A stretch of 64,000 bases of DNA from Perilla frutescens (GCA_026008535.1 BRKX01000001.1:72800317-72864316); one strand, 5' to 3'. Shown: positions 10,641 through 22,240, counted from the stretch's first letter. The notes: generated from the sequence alone by a model not told the origin. Numbers and translations: made by a program.

Positions 10641-11292
10641 TTCCCATTAGTCCCTTAACAAACGAGCTTTAACGTCCGTTAAAATTTAAAACACACATTA
10701 ACACATTTTTTTCATACATTCCCACACTTTTTACACATTTGTTTTAGAGATTTAAAAAAAAAAAATGCATTCCTTCTCCATCAAATTTAGCTAGCATTAG
10801 CCGTTTTCGTAGTATGTTTCATCAGAAAAATTGTCGAGTAGCAATAATATGTGTGTAATTTTCAGCATTAAATCCTTCTCCATTAATTGTATTTTTATAT
10901 CTTGCATATTAGAGATGGTTTATTAGGGTTTTCTAAATTAATAAATAAAATACAATAAAAATGGATAATTAGGTGGCAATTGTGGCCCTGGAAAACGTAT
11001 GCAATAAATGCACTCAGAGAAATGTCACACCAGATCACCTGTCATATCTCGTGTCACATGTGTCAAATTTTCACTTTTATTTTTTAAAATTTTAAATATA
11101 TATTATGATTCAATTTAATTAAAATTTTTATTTAGGGTTCATTTATTCCCAATTAGGATATATTAAAAAAAATTAAAAAAATTAATAATTATGGCACACG
11201 AAATGCTGTAGGAATGGCCATGTACAGGTGATCTGTTCTGGAGAAATGTCAACAAGTTATTTATATGAACAACGGAGTGCATAGTTTATAAT
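10641..11292. other. AT-rich spacer
   Basis: No coding sequence recognised between repeat block X and the palindromic element at 11293. The two stretches reading TCACCTGTCATA and ACAGGTGATCTG, at about 11035 and 11224, are near inverted copies and may be ends of an unrecognised small element. Confidence 0.4.
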
Positions 11293-11480
11293 GGGTATTA
11301 GTGCTTCATGTGAGAACTAGAAACAATACTTACTTACTACGATTTTATAGCGTATCTTATTGTATTTTAGTGTTTATTATCACTATCACTAAAATACTAC
11401 AAGATATAAGGTATAATTTAAAAAAAAAAATAGCACTAAAATACGATAAACTAAGTTACAATAAAATCGTAGTAAATAAT
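11293..11480. mobile_element. Palindromic MITE-like element related to the TA-nested element at 23249
   Basis: Contains GTGCTTCATGTGAGAAC, shared with the element at 23249-23497, and an inverted pair TTACTACGATTTTAT (11334) / ATAAAATCGTAGTAA (11461). No coding capacity. Confidence 0.55.
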
Positions 11481-11524
11481 ATTCTCTATCTCAAAAATAA
11501 GAAATCCAAATATTCAAGCTAGGA

Positions 11525-12660
11525 TATATGATCATAGTACTGTTAACATTTTGTTACTCACATGTTTTTATAATGATCATCAATAAACAAATAAGCCATA
11601 CATTTAACCTATAAATCTTATACTTTATATCCCCATCACTTTCTATCTTAATAGAATAGGGACCTCGTGAAAAAGCATAGAAATTGTCCCATCTCTGCCT
11701 TTGACTTAGATACAATAATAAACATTAAATATAAATTTAATTGTTACCTAATTTTTTCGGCACTACAAAAATTTATAAATGATTATCAATAACGTGCCTC
11801 CATTCCCACCTACCTTGACTCTGCATATTCAGAAATTCAAGATTTATCTTACCATTATGCTCAATATTATAGATGATCTAGTTTAAATTGATAGATACAT
11901 TTATTATATTTTAAAACTAAGATCGTCAACTGATACCGACATTTTAATTTTTTTTCTTCGATTTCAAAATGACGTGCTTTAGTTTAATTTTGCACAATTG
12001 TTATGTACCCACCAATTAGGGTTGAAAAATTAAATGGTAAAATATTATAACAAATCATAATTTGGCAGCATGAATATTAAATCACAAGTGTAAAATTAAA
12101 CTAGAGTATAAGAAATCGAAATCGAAGAAGAAACTAAAATAATTAATTGTGCAATAGCAAATGCAACACGTAAATACAATGCATAGATGATTTCATACTG
12201 CAAAAAAAATGGTCTTCAGAGATAAGATTATTAGCGACGACAAATGTCGTCACTAATACTAGATTTTTAGTAACGACATATCGTTTCTAATCATCACATG
12301 TCATCTTTAATAAAGTTTTTGTGATGACATTATAATCGCTTAAAAATATTTTTTGCGATGACATCATGTCGTCGTAAATAGAGCGTCACTAAAAGTTCAT
12401 CCCAAATAAATTAAAAATTATTTTAAGTGACAACATTGTCGTCACAAAAAATGTCATTGTAATTATTAGAGACGACATGTCGTTACTTAAGTCTATTATT
12501 AGTGACAACATTTATCGTCGCTAATAATATTATCACTAAAGATCGTTTTTTTGGTAGTGTCATTGGTTTCTTACTATTACTTAAATGGAATGGAAACCAA
12601 AACAACAAAATCATTGTCCAATACAGTTTGTATAATTGAGAAATAGAACTGCTAACACTA
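11525..12660 (+). repeat. Repeat block Y: upstream region of P450-B
   Basis: Homologous to block X (9401-10640) and, inverted, to 15900-16985, but with an internal deletion relative to both and with a CACTA-type MITE inserted at 12196-12559. Its 3' end is the proximal promoter and 5' leader of P450-B. Confidence 0.75.
12196..12559. mobile_element. CACTA-type MITE (364 bp) in the P450-B promoter
   Basis: Ends TACTGCAAAAAAAATGG and (reversed) CACTACCAAAAAAACG, with 3-bp target duplication TCA on both sides (12193-12195 and 12560-12562). The interior is a large foldback full of GACGACAT/ATGTCGTC subterminal repeats. Block X carries the unoccupied site at 10515-10530 (GATTTCATT), confirming the insertion limits. 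It ends 109 bp before the P450-B start codon. Confidence 0.85.
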
Positions 12661-12668
12661 CAACAAAA

Positions 12669-14385
12669 ATGGAAGAAATTCAAATTCACTACCTAATATT
12701 ATTTCCACTCATATCTCTAACCCTAATATGGTCCATTTCGAAATGGCTGTCCAAACCTACCGGAAACAAGAATCCACCACCATCGCCGCCGAAGCTGCCG
12801 GTTCTCGGAAACCTCCACCAGCTGAGCTCATTACCTCACCGGAGCTTCCTTTCTCTATCCAAGAAACACGGCCCGCTCATGCTCCTCCACTTCGGCCGCG
12901 TCCCGGTTCTCGTCGCCTCCTCCGCCGACGCAGCGCGCGAAATCATGAAGAATCACGACCTTTCATTCGCGGACAGGCCGTTGTACAAGGCTCACCGGAA
13001 GATCCTCTACGACGGGAGGGATCTCGTGTTCGCGCCATACGGGGAATACTGGCGGCAGGCGAAGGGCAGTTTCGTGTTAAAGCTGCTGAGTAACAAAAGG
13101 GTCCAATCTTTCCAGCCGATCAGGGAGGAAGAAACGGCTAATTTCGTGGAAAAGATTAGAGAAAGTTCAGGTTCTTCCGTGAATCTGAGCAGAATGTTTT
13201 TCCAGTTTGCTTATGATGGTATTTGCAGGTCGGCTTTTGGCCGGAAATACGGTGAGTCGGAGAAGGGGAAGAAGTTCTTGATGCTGGTGACGGAGATGGC
13301 GGAGTTGTTGGGAGCTATTTGCATCGGAGAATTTATTCCGTGGCTGGGTTGGATCGATCGTGTTAGAGGTTTTGATGAGAGATTGGATGAAGTTGGAAGG
13401 GGTTTGGATGAAATTTTGGAGAGTGTGATTGATGAGAGGTTGGAGATTAATCAAGAGGAATCTTTGAAGGAGGAAAATGGAGATGATTTTCTTGATATTT
13501 TGCTTGAGATTTACAGTGACAACAATGGTGGTGATGATTCCGGTAATAGAGATAGTATCAAAGGAATAATTCTGGTATGTTTTTCGACTGTGTATTTAAT
13601 GATATCATAAATATATACGTTAAACACGCGTTCGTTCATTATTATATCCTAATTTTTAGTGTTCCATTATCAATTTAGGTTTTAATCTTTCAGTTTTATT
13701 TAATAATTATTACTCCCTCCGTCCTAACAGCAAGATTCCCTTCTTATTATTTACTCTCTCTATTTGTGATGTGCAGGATGTGTTTGGCGCGGGGTCTGAT
13801 ACCTCGGCCGTAGTTCTGGAATGGGCGATGACAGAACTCTTACGACATCCCACAGTAATGGAAAAGCTGCGACGCGATATAAAAGAAGTCGTTAGGGAAA
13901 AACGCGACATATCAAGTGATGACATTGAAAAAATGCATTATTTGAGAGCCGTGATCAAAGAAACTTTCCGATGTCACCCACCATTTCCCCTACTACTCCC
14001 CAGAGTAGCGTGTCGGGATGTGAAGGTGAAGGGCTACGACGTTGCAGCGGGGGCAGTGGCGATGGTTAGCTTTTGGGCCATAGGGAGAGACCCCGAGTTG
14101 TGGGACGAACCGGAAAAGTTTAGGCCGGAGAGATTCTTGAACTCTTCAATAGACTTTAAGGGTGTCGATTTTGAGTTGATTCCGTTCGGAGCCGGGAGGA
14201 GAGGCTGTCCGGCGATTACGTATTCCATAGCTTCGATCGAGTTCTTATTGGCAAATCTTGTGGCGAAATTTGAGTGGAAATTGCCTAATGGAGAGAAAGG
14301 TAAAGATTTGGACATGAATGAAACCCCTGGGATTACTGCACATAGAGTTGTGCCTCTTCATGCACTTGCCACTATGATTGAATAA
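12669..14385 (+). CDS. P450-B, CYP71A-like cytochrome P450 (504 aa, two exons)
   Basis: Exon 1 is 12669-13574, the phase-0 intron 13575-13776 (GTATGT...GTGCAG), exon 2 13777-14385. The ATG at 12669 gives MEEIQIHY followed by a membrane anchor (residues about 8-25) and the proline-rich hinge PPPSPPKLPVLGN. Other landmarks are WRQAK in helix C, AGSDTS (307-312, I-helix), KETFR (ExxR, 363-367), PERF (419-422) and FGAGRRGCPA (439-448) with heme-ligand Cys446. The last position of the heme motif is Ala where Gly is usual. Length and intron position are normal for the CYP71 clan. It should be an ER-anchored, NADPH-P450-reductase-dependent monooxygenase, substrate unknown. It is followed by convergent BAHD-D. 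The intron holds a lone Stowaway-like end (TACTCCCTCCGTCC). Confidence 0.92.
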
Positions 14386-15060
14386 TTAAGTATTATGTTT
14401 ATTAATTTGGTGTGTTTTTATTTATATCTTATATATATGTACAATTTGTATATAGGTTTGAGTTTAGTTGAGAAATAATCTTAGTGTAGAAATAACAACA
14501 TTGATTATCTTATTGTAGTGTATTGTTTAATTGCTATAATGTCATTGTATTTGTGAAACAAATTAATTATAATAAGATAAACATTTCTTTTCTCGCGTTA
14601 ACAAATATTTCTCACTTAATTTTTTTAGTTATTAGGATTTATAATTTTTTAATTTTAAAATATTAATAATTGTAAAATTAAATTAAATAATAAAATAATG
14701 TAAGCGAAAATAGAAAATGGAAGAAAAATTAATAAATTTAATAAGAGAACAAGATTCGAATATTTGAAATTAAGTTAAATCATATAGTCTGCTTGGCATT
14801 TCAACCTTGAGTACTTTTTTAATTATATTGCTCGTCTCGATAGGACATTTGGGCTTCAACCTTGAATATCTGAAGTTTGAGGTGTGTGTATAAATATAGT
14901 TTGTTTTAGCAATTCATATTCAAGGCCAAGTAAGTAATTAACAATATCATAATTTGCTGGTGCTTTGATCTTGAAAAATAAACCAATTATAAGACTGTAC
15001 TTAGCTATAAATAGTTTAGTGATGAAAATATAGGCTTCACCTAACTATTATGTCTAAGGT

Positions 15061-15112
<52 letters not shown>

Positions 15113-15265
15113 AATTGTCATTTTCGTTCCCTATTATTTCTAGAGTTTTAATTTATTCAATTTTCTCGATTCAACGTGCAAATTTATTAATATTCACCTA
15201 CCAAATGCGCATGCTGACCCAACGATGAGGCGCGTGTGTATATAAATTGTCTAGTTTTTTTTTTG

Positions 15266-15299
<34 letters not shown>

Positions 15300-15889
15300 T
15301 TCCCTTGAGGTTTGTATTTTTCATTTGAAGGTTTATGTCATTATATCTTGTTGCAAGAATTGCATATGGTCGGCGAAAATCAACAAAATCCTCAATTTGA
15401 GAGACGTTTGGCGACAGATGGATGAAAAATTTAACACCCTTACTAAACATATAATAACATAAAGGCAAATTCTCTCATCAGACTTTAGAAATAAGTTGAA
15501 TCCTTAAAAATATACCTTCGTAGGGGCGGGCCACACTGATAGGAACTCAAACCAAAGGCTCTAACTTCATCACAAAAACTAGTTCAAGGGTGGAGTTAGG
15601 ATCTTTGACTTGAGTCCCTATCATTGGTGGAAATTGTCACCCAGTCCCACTCGATCTGAAAAAAAAAATATGGTCGCAAAAAATCACTCATTACACAAAA
15701 AATATCACCCGTAGCATGACGCATGCTACTTTGATTATATATATGAGTTTATTATTCCCAAATATTATGATTTATATTTATTTTAAAAAAATAATTATCG
15801 AGCGCGGTGCACGAACCCACACGTTAGTGTAGGGCGAATGCACTATGTCAGTTGTCAGATAAAAAAAATTCACTTTAATTTTAGAGTTC
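14386..15889. other. Spacer between P450-B and BAHD-D, first part
   Basis: AT-rich 3' flank of P450-B with a (TA)n tract at about 15064-15106 (8 bp shorter in unit 2) and an (ATT)n tract at about 15270-15299. The small ORF over the ATT repeat is low-complexity. No gene recognised. Confidence 0.5.
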
Positions 15890-16985
15890 ACTAATCGTCA
15901 TGTTGCATTCGCTACTGCACAATCAATTGTTTTAGTTTTTTCTTCGATTTTATTTTAATTTTTTCTCTGATTTCAATGTCTTATGGTTTAGTTTAAATTT
16001 ACCCTCATTATTAAGATTCATGTGATGTCAAATTATGATTTATTACAATTTTTTATATTTAGTTTTTAGTTATTAATTGATTATTTAAAAAGTTAAGTAC
16101 TAAAAAATTAATAAAAAAATCCTAATTGGTGGGATGAACCCTAAACAATAAGTGAAAAAATAAACTAAAGCACAATATGTTGAAATCAAAGAAAAACATA
16201 AATAAACTAATAGTACAATAAGGAATGCAACGCGAAAATGCAATAGAAGATTCCATCCAAATAAGCAAGCAGTTCAAATTTATTGTTGCATTCTTCATGT
16301 ATCAATCTCAAATTTATAATTTTTGTAATTTTTATTATAAAATAAAAATTAATGATAATATGATAATCTTAATCAATATTCATCAACAAAAAATGAATTA
16401 AAAAATTATAAATTTTAATTACAAAATAATCAATCCTATTAAATAATTTTTCAAATTCAACTAAAATGTAAAAAAATGAAATTGATAAAATAATTAAAAA
16501 CAACTTATAATTTAAAAATATAACACATAAAATGTGACACGAAATCTCATGTGGTAAGCAAATCTCCCCACTCAATGGTATATAACAGTTGACGATCTTA
16601 GTTTTAAAATATAATAAAGGTACCTATCAATTTAAACTAGATTAACAATAATATTGCGGATAATGTTAAAATAAATCTTGAACTGCGTGAAGGTAGGAAT
16701 GCAGGTACGTCATTGATAATCATTTATATGAATACGTTAAATAAGTTAAATATAGATGTATAAATGCATTAAATAAGGGTAAATGTGTGAAAAATATGAA
16801 TTTTTTATCTTGAATTTGTAAAATGGTATTTTTTTAAAACAAAATTAAAAAATTAGAATGATACTTATTTATAAACGGAGATAATATTGTTTATTATTGT
16901 ATATTTGTAGCTAAGTGAAAGACAGAAACCGGACAACTTCTATGCTATTTCACAAGGTCCCTATACTATTTTTTGCCTAGTTAAA
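15890..16985 (-). repeat. Repeat block Z: inverted copy of blocks X and Y
   Basis: The reverse complement aligns with 9401-10530 almost end to end: GGGACCTTGTGAAATAGCAT (as in block Y), GATTATCAATGACGTACCTG, GGTACCTTTATTATATTTTA, TTTGCTTACCACATGA and TTTGAACTGCTTGCTTATTT all have counterparts. It contains the palindromic A/T-rich part (about 15900-16300) but not the Stowaway or CACTA MITE. Homology stops near 15905, before the promoter-like tail shared by X and Y, which suggests that the shared core is a transposable element of unrecognised class. Confidence 0.7.
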
Positions 16986-17238
16986 ACAAAAAAGGGGCAT
17001 GAATTTTAAACATAAAAAGTATATATAACCAAATAAATAAAACATTACTAACATGAACATCTTTCTAATTATATGATATGGAGTGAACCACCTTGTAACT
17101 GTAATGTTGGGTTCGAATATTCAATAAGTCTAGCTATACAAAACACACATGCCCATGAGTCCCACCTATGTTTAACTATGCATATGAACATAAGATAAAT
17201 TTAACACCGTTAGCAAACACGCATTTTTCTCACTCAAC
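16986..17238 (-). other. 3' flank of BAHD-D, homologous to the BAHD-E 3' flank
   Basis: The stretch with GGAGTGAACCACCTTGTAAC, TTGGGTTCGAATATTC and AAAACACACATGCCCATGAG corresponds to 27520-27600 next to BAHD-E (GGAGTGAACGAGCTCGTGAC, TTGGGTTTGAAGATTC, AAAACACACACGAGTCCC). It marks an older duplication that included flanking DNA. Confidence 0.65.
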
Positions 17239-18660
17239 TCACAACTTGCTTCTCGTGTGCAGGTTTTCGGCTATTTCTCCGAGGCCGTGATTGAAGTTAG
17301 CTGCAAAAGCTTCCATTTGAACCTTAGGCATCCACAACCCAATCTCAACTCCTCCATCTCTCGATCTACATATGAAAACTTGGTGGGTGATAAGAGATAG
17401 AAACATTTGTGGCCTTCCCCATCCGAAATCTATATCATAAATATCAAATGTTGGTGATCCTGCCGAAACAAGTGTACGTTTTCTAGCCGGATTAGCTAAC
17501 TCCTTGAAGTTTTCGAAACCATCGAAACTTCCCCGATCACTATTGAAAGCCTTGCGAACTGCCTCCGTGATCGCCTTTGCGGCCTCTATGAAGCCCTTCT
17601 TCCCTTTCAATATTCCATGAGTTGACTCTACGAGAACGGGTGTCAAGCAATTGCCAAAATAAGTATCGGGCAAGGCTGGACTTAGCCTTGCCCTAGAATC
17701 TGCAGGGATTAAAAAATACTCTGGCTCATCATCAGCCAGAGTCTCCCCTGCAGCAGCCGGGAACTTAGCTGTACAACTCCACACGTACGCAGTCGCTGCC
17801 ACAAAGGACGAGATACGGGTAGCGGCTGCAGGTTTCTCCTCGTTGTGAGTGAAATTCTTGAGTTTTCTCAAAACAGTTTCCGATAGAACGAACTTGGCGT
17901 GAACGTACTTATGTGAAGAAATGGCCGGAGTAGAGGCCGGCCAATCTATCTTCATGCCGTTCCAACATTCCGTGGTGAGCCTATCGGCATCCTGGATAGC
18001 TCGTCTGTCGTAGCAAGGCGAGAATTTCTCGCCTAATGCTACCAACTGCGCGTCCCCGTTGAATTTGTTTATGGAAGCCCACGCGCGTACGAAACAGAAG
18101 AGAGAGCCTCCGTCGGCGACGGCGTGGTGGAGATTGAAGCCAATACTAATGCCCTTGTCCGGAAATAGGGTTACCTGAATAGCGGCTGCAGGTAATCCTA
18201 CGAAGTGAGTGGAGTGAGTGGGTGGGGCCATTTGAGGGATGAAGCAGTGGAAGTCTTCATCATAAAGGAAATGATCATCGCCTGCCAGGCGCGTGAAATC
18301 AGCGCCTGACAGAGCGATGGTTAGGACGATAGAGTCGCCGGATTTGTAATGAGAAGCCGGCAAATTTCCGGGACTGAGAGGGACGATTATCTTCCCGGCG
18401 AGCGGGGGAAAATGCTTGAGAGTTAGAGAGAGGGAATTCTTGATATTGGGAACCATGTCGTTGAGGAAAAACGATTTCGAACACGAGTGCTCGAAATCGT
18501 AGAAAAATAGGAATTTGGTGTGATGAAAGGGAAGCCATATCATATCAGAATGTAGAAGTGGGAGCAGCAACTCGGCGGGGGCGCCCCCTGAGGGAGAGAT
18601 CTGGCAGATATCTACTATGTTGGTAGCCATTGGAACTGTTTCATTGGATTTTGAAGGCAT
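17239..18660 (-). CDS. BAHD-D, BAHD acyltransferase (473 aa), anthocyanin/flavonoid-glycoside acyltransferase clade
   Basis: Intronless, complete ORF. Catalytic HxxxD is H179-AVA-D183, the structural DFGWG is at 411-415, and YFGNC (334-338) is the signature of the clade containing anthocyanin malonyl- and aromatic acyltransferases. It should transfer an acyl group from acyl-CoA to a hydroxyl of a glycoside or related acceptor in the cytosol; donor and acceptor cannot be read. The ATG at 18660 adds ten residues before MATNIVD; the second ATG at 18630 aligns with the start of BAHD-E (MEINIVD), so either may be used. A TATA-like run (TATATA on the minus strand) lies about 90 bp upstream. It faces P450-B tail to tail. 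Length is typical of the family (430-480 aa). Confidence 0.92.
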   Translation of the reverse strand: MPSKSNETVPMATNIVDICQISPSGGAPAELLLPLLHSDMIWLPFHHTKFLFFYDFEHSCSKSFFLNDMVPNIKNSLSLTLKHFPPLAGKIIVPLSPGNLPASHYKSGDSIVLTIALSGADFTRLAGDDHFLYDEDFHCFIPQMAPPTHSTHFVGLPAAAIQVTLFPDKGISIGFNLHHAVADGGSLFCFVRAWASINKFNGDAQLVALGEKFSPCYDRRAIQDADRLTTECWNGMKIDWPASTPAISSHKYVHAKFVLSETVLRKLKNFTHNEEKPAAATRISSFVAATAYVWSCTAKFPAAAGETLADDEPEYFLIPADSRARLSPALPDTYFGNCLTPVLVESTHGILKGKKGFIEAAKAITEAVRKAFNSDRGSFDGFENFKELANPARKRTLVSAGSPTFDIYDIDFGWGRPQMFLSLITHQVFICRSRDGGVEIGLWMPKVQMEAFAANFNHGLGEIAENLHTRSKL

Positions 18661-20189
18661 TAATAGAGACGAATTTAAGATATGAAATCGATTTCCTATT
18701 ACATTTTCACGTTACATCTCGTATTTTACTATCATATTAACTTCCTTATCTATATATTTGATGAAATAAAAAAAATGTAAACATAGGGTGTATTAGTGAT
18801 ATGAAACATAATTAAGATGTAATTAACCGGAAATAGGAGATTGAGATTATCATATTTTGAGTGAACAGAAACTTAAATCTTAATATCTCATAGATGTATA
18901 GTGTTCCTGCATTATTCCAAAATTGTACGTAATTCTAATTTTTCGATCTAGACAATTTAATCTTCGTGTACTCAACGTTTCAACTTTCAACCAATATAAG
19001 CTCAATACAGCTTGTGATAAGATCTTACGGTACAAACTAATTAGAAAATATTGACTTCAATTAAGATTTAAAACTAAATTTTAAATTAGAAAATTACAAA
19101 TGTTGGTTTAGTTATATATGAAATAATTAAGTCTTAATAATCAATTACCAAATATAATTAATTAAAAATCAAAACTAAAAAATAATTATAATATTTAATT
19201 ATGATAAAATCAGCCCTAATTAAAGCTATTAAATAAAACTAAAAACTAAAAAAAATCAGATAGAAGAAAAACTATTTAATATTAATGAAGTCAACTATGT
19301 ATTGTGTATTGTGCCTGTCCAAAAATTATAGATCGGGAATAGTTAAAAAAATTATAGATCATGATTCAGAAGATAGCTTATGCACATGGGGTAAGCTTTA
19401 TTTATGTATTATTTTTTTGACAATAAACATGCAGTTAATCCATTCAAATCAACAATTCCGCAAACCAAACACGTGGGAATATTGATTTTTATAATGCAAT
19501 CTCGGGAGAAATTACAAGTGAGACCAAAGAGTGCTTTGCAAGATAATTCATATTCAATTTTTTCGATGATTTTTCCCCAAAAGGCCTATGTAGATTTTAA
19601 ATGAAACACGATCTTAATCTCTAAAGATAATGAAAAGAATAATGCAACAAATAGAGAAAAAAAAAAGAATTTAATAGAAATTTAGGAAAAAATTAAAATG
19701 TATTGTATGTGTGTATAGTTTTTTTATAAAATTTTAATTATAGATAAAAAATTAATAAAAAATTATGTATAATTTTTTTATTCTTATTTTTAAAATTTCA
19801 ACATAAATTTGACATAATTTCGACCATTTTTTTAAATTACTGTTACATTTTTTAAATGATTAATTATATAAGAAAGAAATGACCCAACTATGTTTCTTAA
19901 AATTATATCTTTAAATTTGTATGATTTTTTTTATTAATCTATTAAAATCATTGTAGCTAGAGAAAGAATAAAATAAAATCAGGACAAAAAATTATACGAC
20001 TAAAAATGTAAAAAAATTAATGTATATCACAAATTATTTTTTTACGTTGCAATATATATATATATATATATATTCACAACAATTTAATTACGTGCATCAT
20101 GTATTATATGCATTTATATCATATTCAACACAAACAATATTAAAATATATCATTTAAAATTTATGTTTTATTTTACTAAATTTACATTA
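18661..20189. other. AT-rich spacer and BAHD-D promoter
   Basis: The first few hundred bases are the promoter side of BAHD-D. The rest has no recognisable gene. Small open frames at 19285-19604 lack any similarity I recognise. A (TA)n tract lies at about 20050-20073 (4 bp longer in unit 2). Confidence 0.45.
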
Positions 20190-20230
20190 AACTCTATATT
20201 ATATTATATTATATTATATTATATTATATG
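20190..20230. repeat. Pentanucleotide (TATAT)n-type microsatellite
   Basis: About eight ATATT units followed by a short GT run. It borders a stretch with several GATATATC/CGATATATCG-like words. Confidence 0.8.
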
Positions 20231-21034
20231 TGTGTGTCTATCAAGGATTAAAATAGTGAGGTTTTGACATTGCGATACGGATATGGGAGAGAATGTATTT
20301 TTTCCCGGATATCGATGAAATATCGCAATAAATCGTAATATATCGTGGTTTTTATTTATATTTCTATAATATATTTTGATTTTTATTTAATACTAGTTTT
20401 TTGTGGTCTTCTTTAGATCTTCAACGTTATTATTTCACTTGTAATATTCTTTCGCTTTACACAAAATGTGTGTGGAGGTTAAAATATACATCAACAAAAT
20501 AATTGCGTCAATTGATATTATCCAATCCATGATGAAGCAGTTGGAAGAAATCAACAAACATATCAAGTGCATGTGCATAATTATATTCAGAATTATTCTA
20601 ATTTGATGAGTTAGGATCCATATTGTTTGGAACAAGATGACATTCGATATACTATATTGAACCCATAGATCCCCATTTTGGTATTAGTTGTACTTTATAA
20701 TGTTTATTTAGTTATTTTATATTGTATTATGTATTATTTTATCAAATGTATTGTCCCAGACAATATTTATATAATGTATTATTCATATGTTTGCTTTCAA
20801 AATATAATTTTATCAAAATTTTGAGAAGAATATGTACATAATAATATGTTATAATAGTTCCTAAAATTTGTTGCTAAATTTTTAAAAGTTTAATATAGTT
20901 TCCGTCATTTTTTTTTCCAATTTTTTACCATATTGATATATCATCCGATATATCAGTAAAATTGAAGTTGCGATATATGATGCGATAACAATATTTTCAT
21001 CTTTAGTGTGCGTATCACATTTGGCGAAACATAG

Positions 21035-21068
<34 letters not shown>

Positions 21069-21296
21069 TACAAATTTGGTGAAAGGTGTTAAAAGATTAT
21101 GCATAATATATACTTCACACGATCTTTCCACTAATTTTGGATCCAGTCAAATGACTTCACATGCAATTCTGTTTAATTCTTCGCAACAATTATTATTAAT
21201 CCTAGTTTTCGATCCTACAACGTTGGCGCATGTGTATATATATTATAATATTCAATATAGTTATCGAGCACACACACACACACCTATATATATACA
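20231..21296. other. Unassigned repeat-like spacer
   Basis: The left side has GCGATACGGATATGGGAGAG and AATATCGCAATAAATCG; the right side (20930-21005) has TGATATATCATCCGATATATC and GCGATATATGATGCGATAAC. These look like degraded ends of one element, but I could not assign it. (TA)n at about 21039-21064 and (CA)n at about 21269-21282 vary between units. Confidence 0.4.
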
Positions 21297-21462
21297 CAGT
21301 AAAATTTCTATGTAGTAATATTGTTGGAATCGGCGAAAAATATTATTATAAGGAGGTTATTCTTATATAGAGTTTACATATAAAAAAATATTTTTTGGAA
21401 AAAATTAACATATATTGTACAACACTCGGAAATGTCTCTTCATAATTTAAAAATGTGAATTT

Positions 21463-21514
<52 letters not shown>

Positions 21515-22240
21515 ATTCATTCATGTGCTAATGCATATATGTATCTAGGAAATGGAAAAAAAAAGTGATTGTGCCAATGACATAGAAGTTACAAAAAAAT
21601 TAGATGAAGATGATCAAAGAATAGTTGCAGATTTGAGAAATCAGATAAAAGAACTCTTCATTATAATAACCAAATGGATATGTATGTTTTCCTTGATCAT
21701 CCAAATGAGCAACAAGTAGTGTATGCTTTAACTGAAGAAGATATTATTACATGAATCAAGCGAAACACAAGGTGATAATCCAGAGGATGATAGTGTAGAA
21801 ATAGAATAAGTCTCGTTTCAAGAAATTGCAAGCATATATGTTGAACAAGCTGGAAATATTTTGGATTCAATAAAAAGGTGTTGTGTTGATAAGTTACTTC
21901 AAATGCGCAAGTTAACGGATGTGGTATTAACCCAAAAAATTAAAGCATTGTCACATACAACTTTAGATAAGTATTTCATACAATCTTAAGTTTAATATAA
22001 CATATGTAGTTAAATTTTTCTAAATATTTTATATAGATATTTAAATATATTTGAAATTTAATATCATTTTATTACTATATCGAGACAAATTTCTTAAGGA
22101 TGGTCCTAAAAAAATATCGGAATATTACAATGTAGAGGTTATTCTTATATATAACTGGTCCCGAGTTGAGACCATAACTTTTTATTACTATAAGAAGGTT
22201 ATTCGTATATAAAGTATTCTTGTATAGAGGTTTTATTATA
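21297..22240 (+). mobile_element. Pogo/Lemi-type (Tc1-mariner superfamily) DNA transposon relic
   Basis: The left end begins CAGTAAAATTTCTATGTAGT and the right end (reversed) TATAATAAAACCTCTATAC, matching the CAGTAAAACCTCTATA-type termini of plant pogo elements. Further inside, both ends carry GGTTATTCTTATATA-like repeats. Between them, about 21551-21989 encodes a broken C-terminal transposase remnant with several stops, ending in TTLDKYF as pogo-type transposases do. The catalytic DDE part is gone. A long (TA)n near 21466-21510 interrupts the left end. Confidence 0.65.

Noticed and set aside
12728..13093. 121-residue frame overlapping P450-B exon 1
   Set aside because: Out-of-frame shadow of a GC-rich P450 exon with clear P450 motifs in the other frame.
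15247..15462. 71-residue ORF with a poly-Leu start
   Set aside because: Low-complexity translation of an (ATT)n tract with no recognisable domain.
21551..21989. A separate host gene encoding an acidic protein
   Set aside because: Several stops interrupt it, it lies between pogo-type ends, and its tail looks like a transposase.
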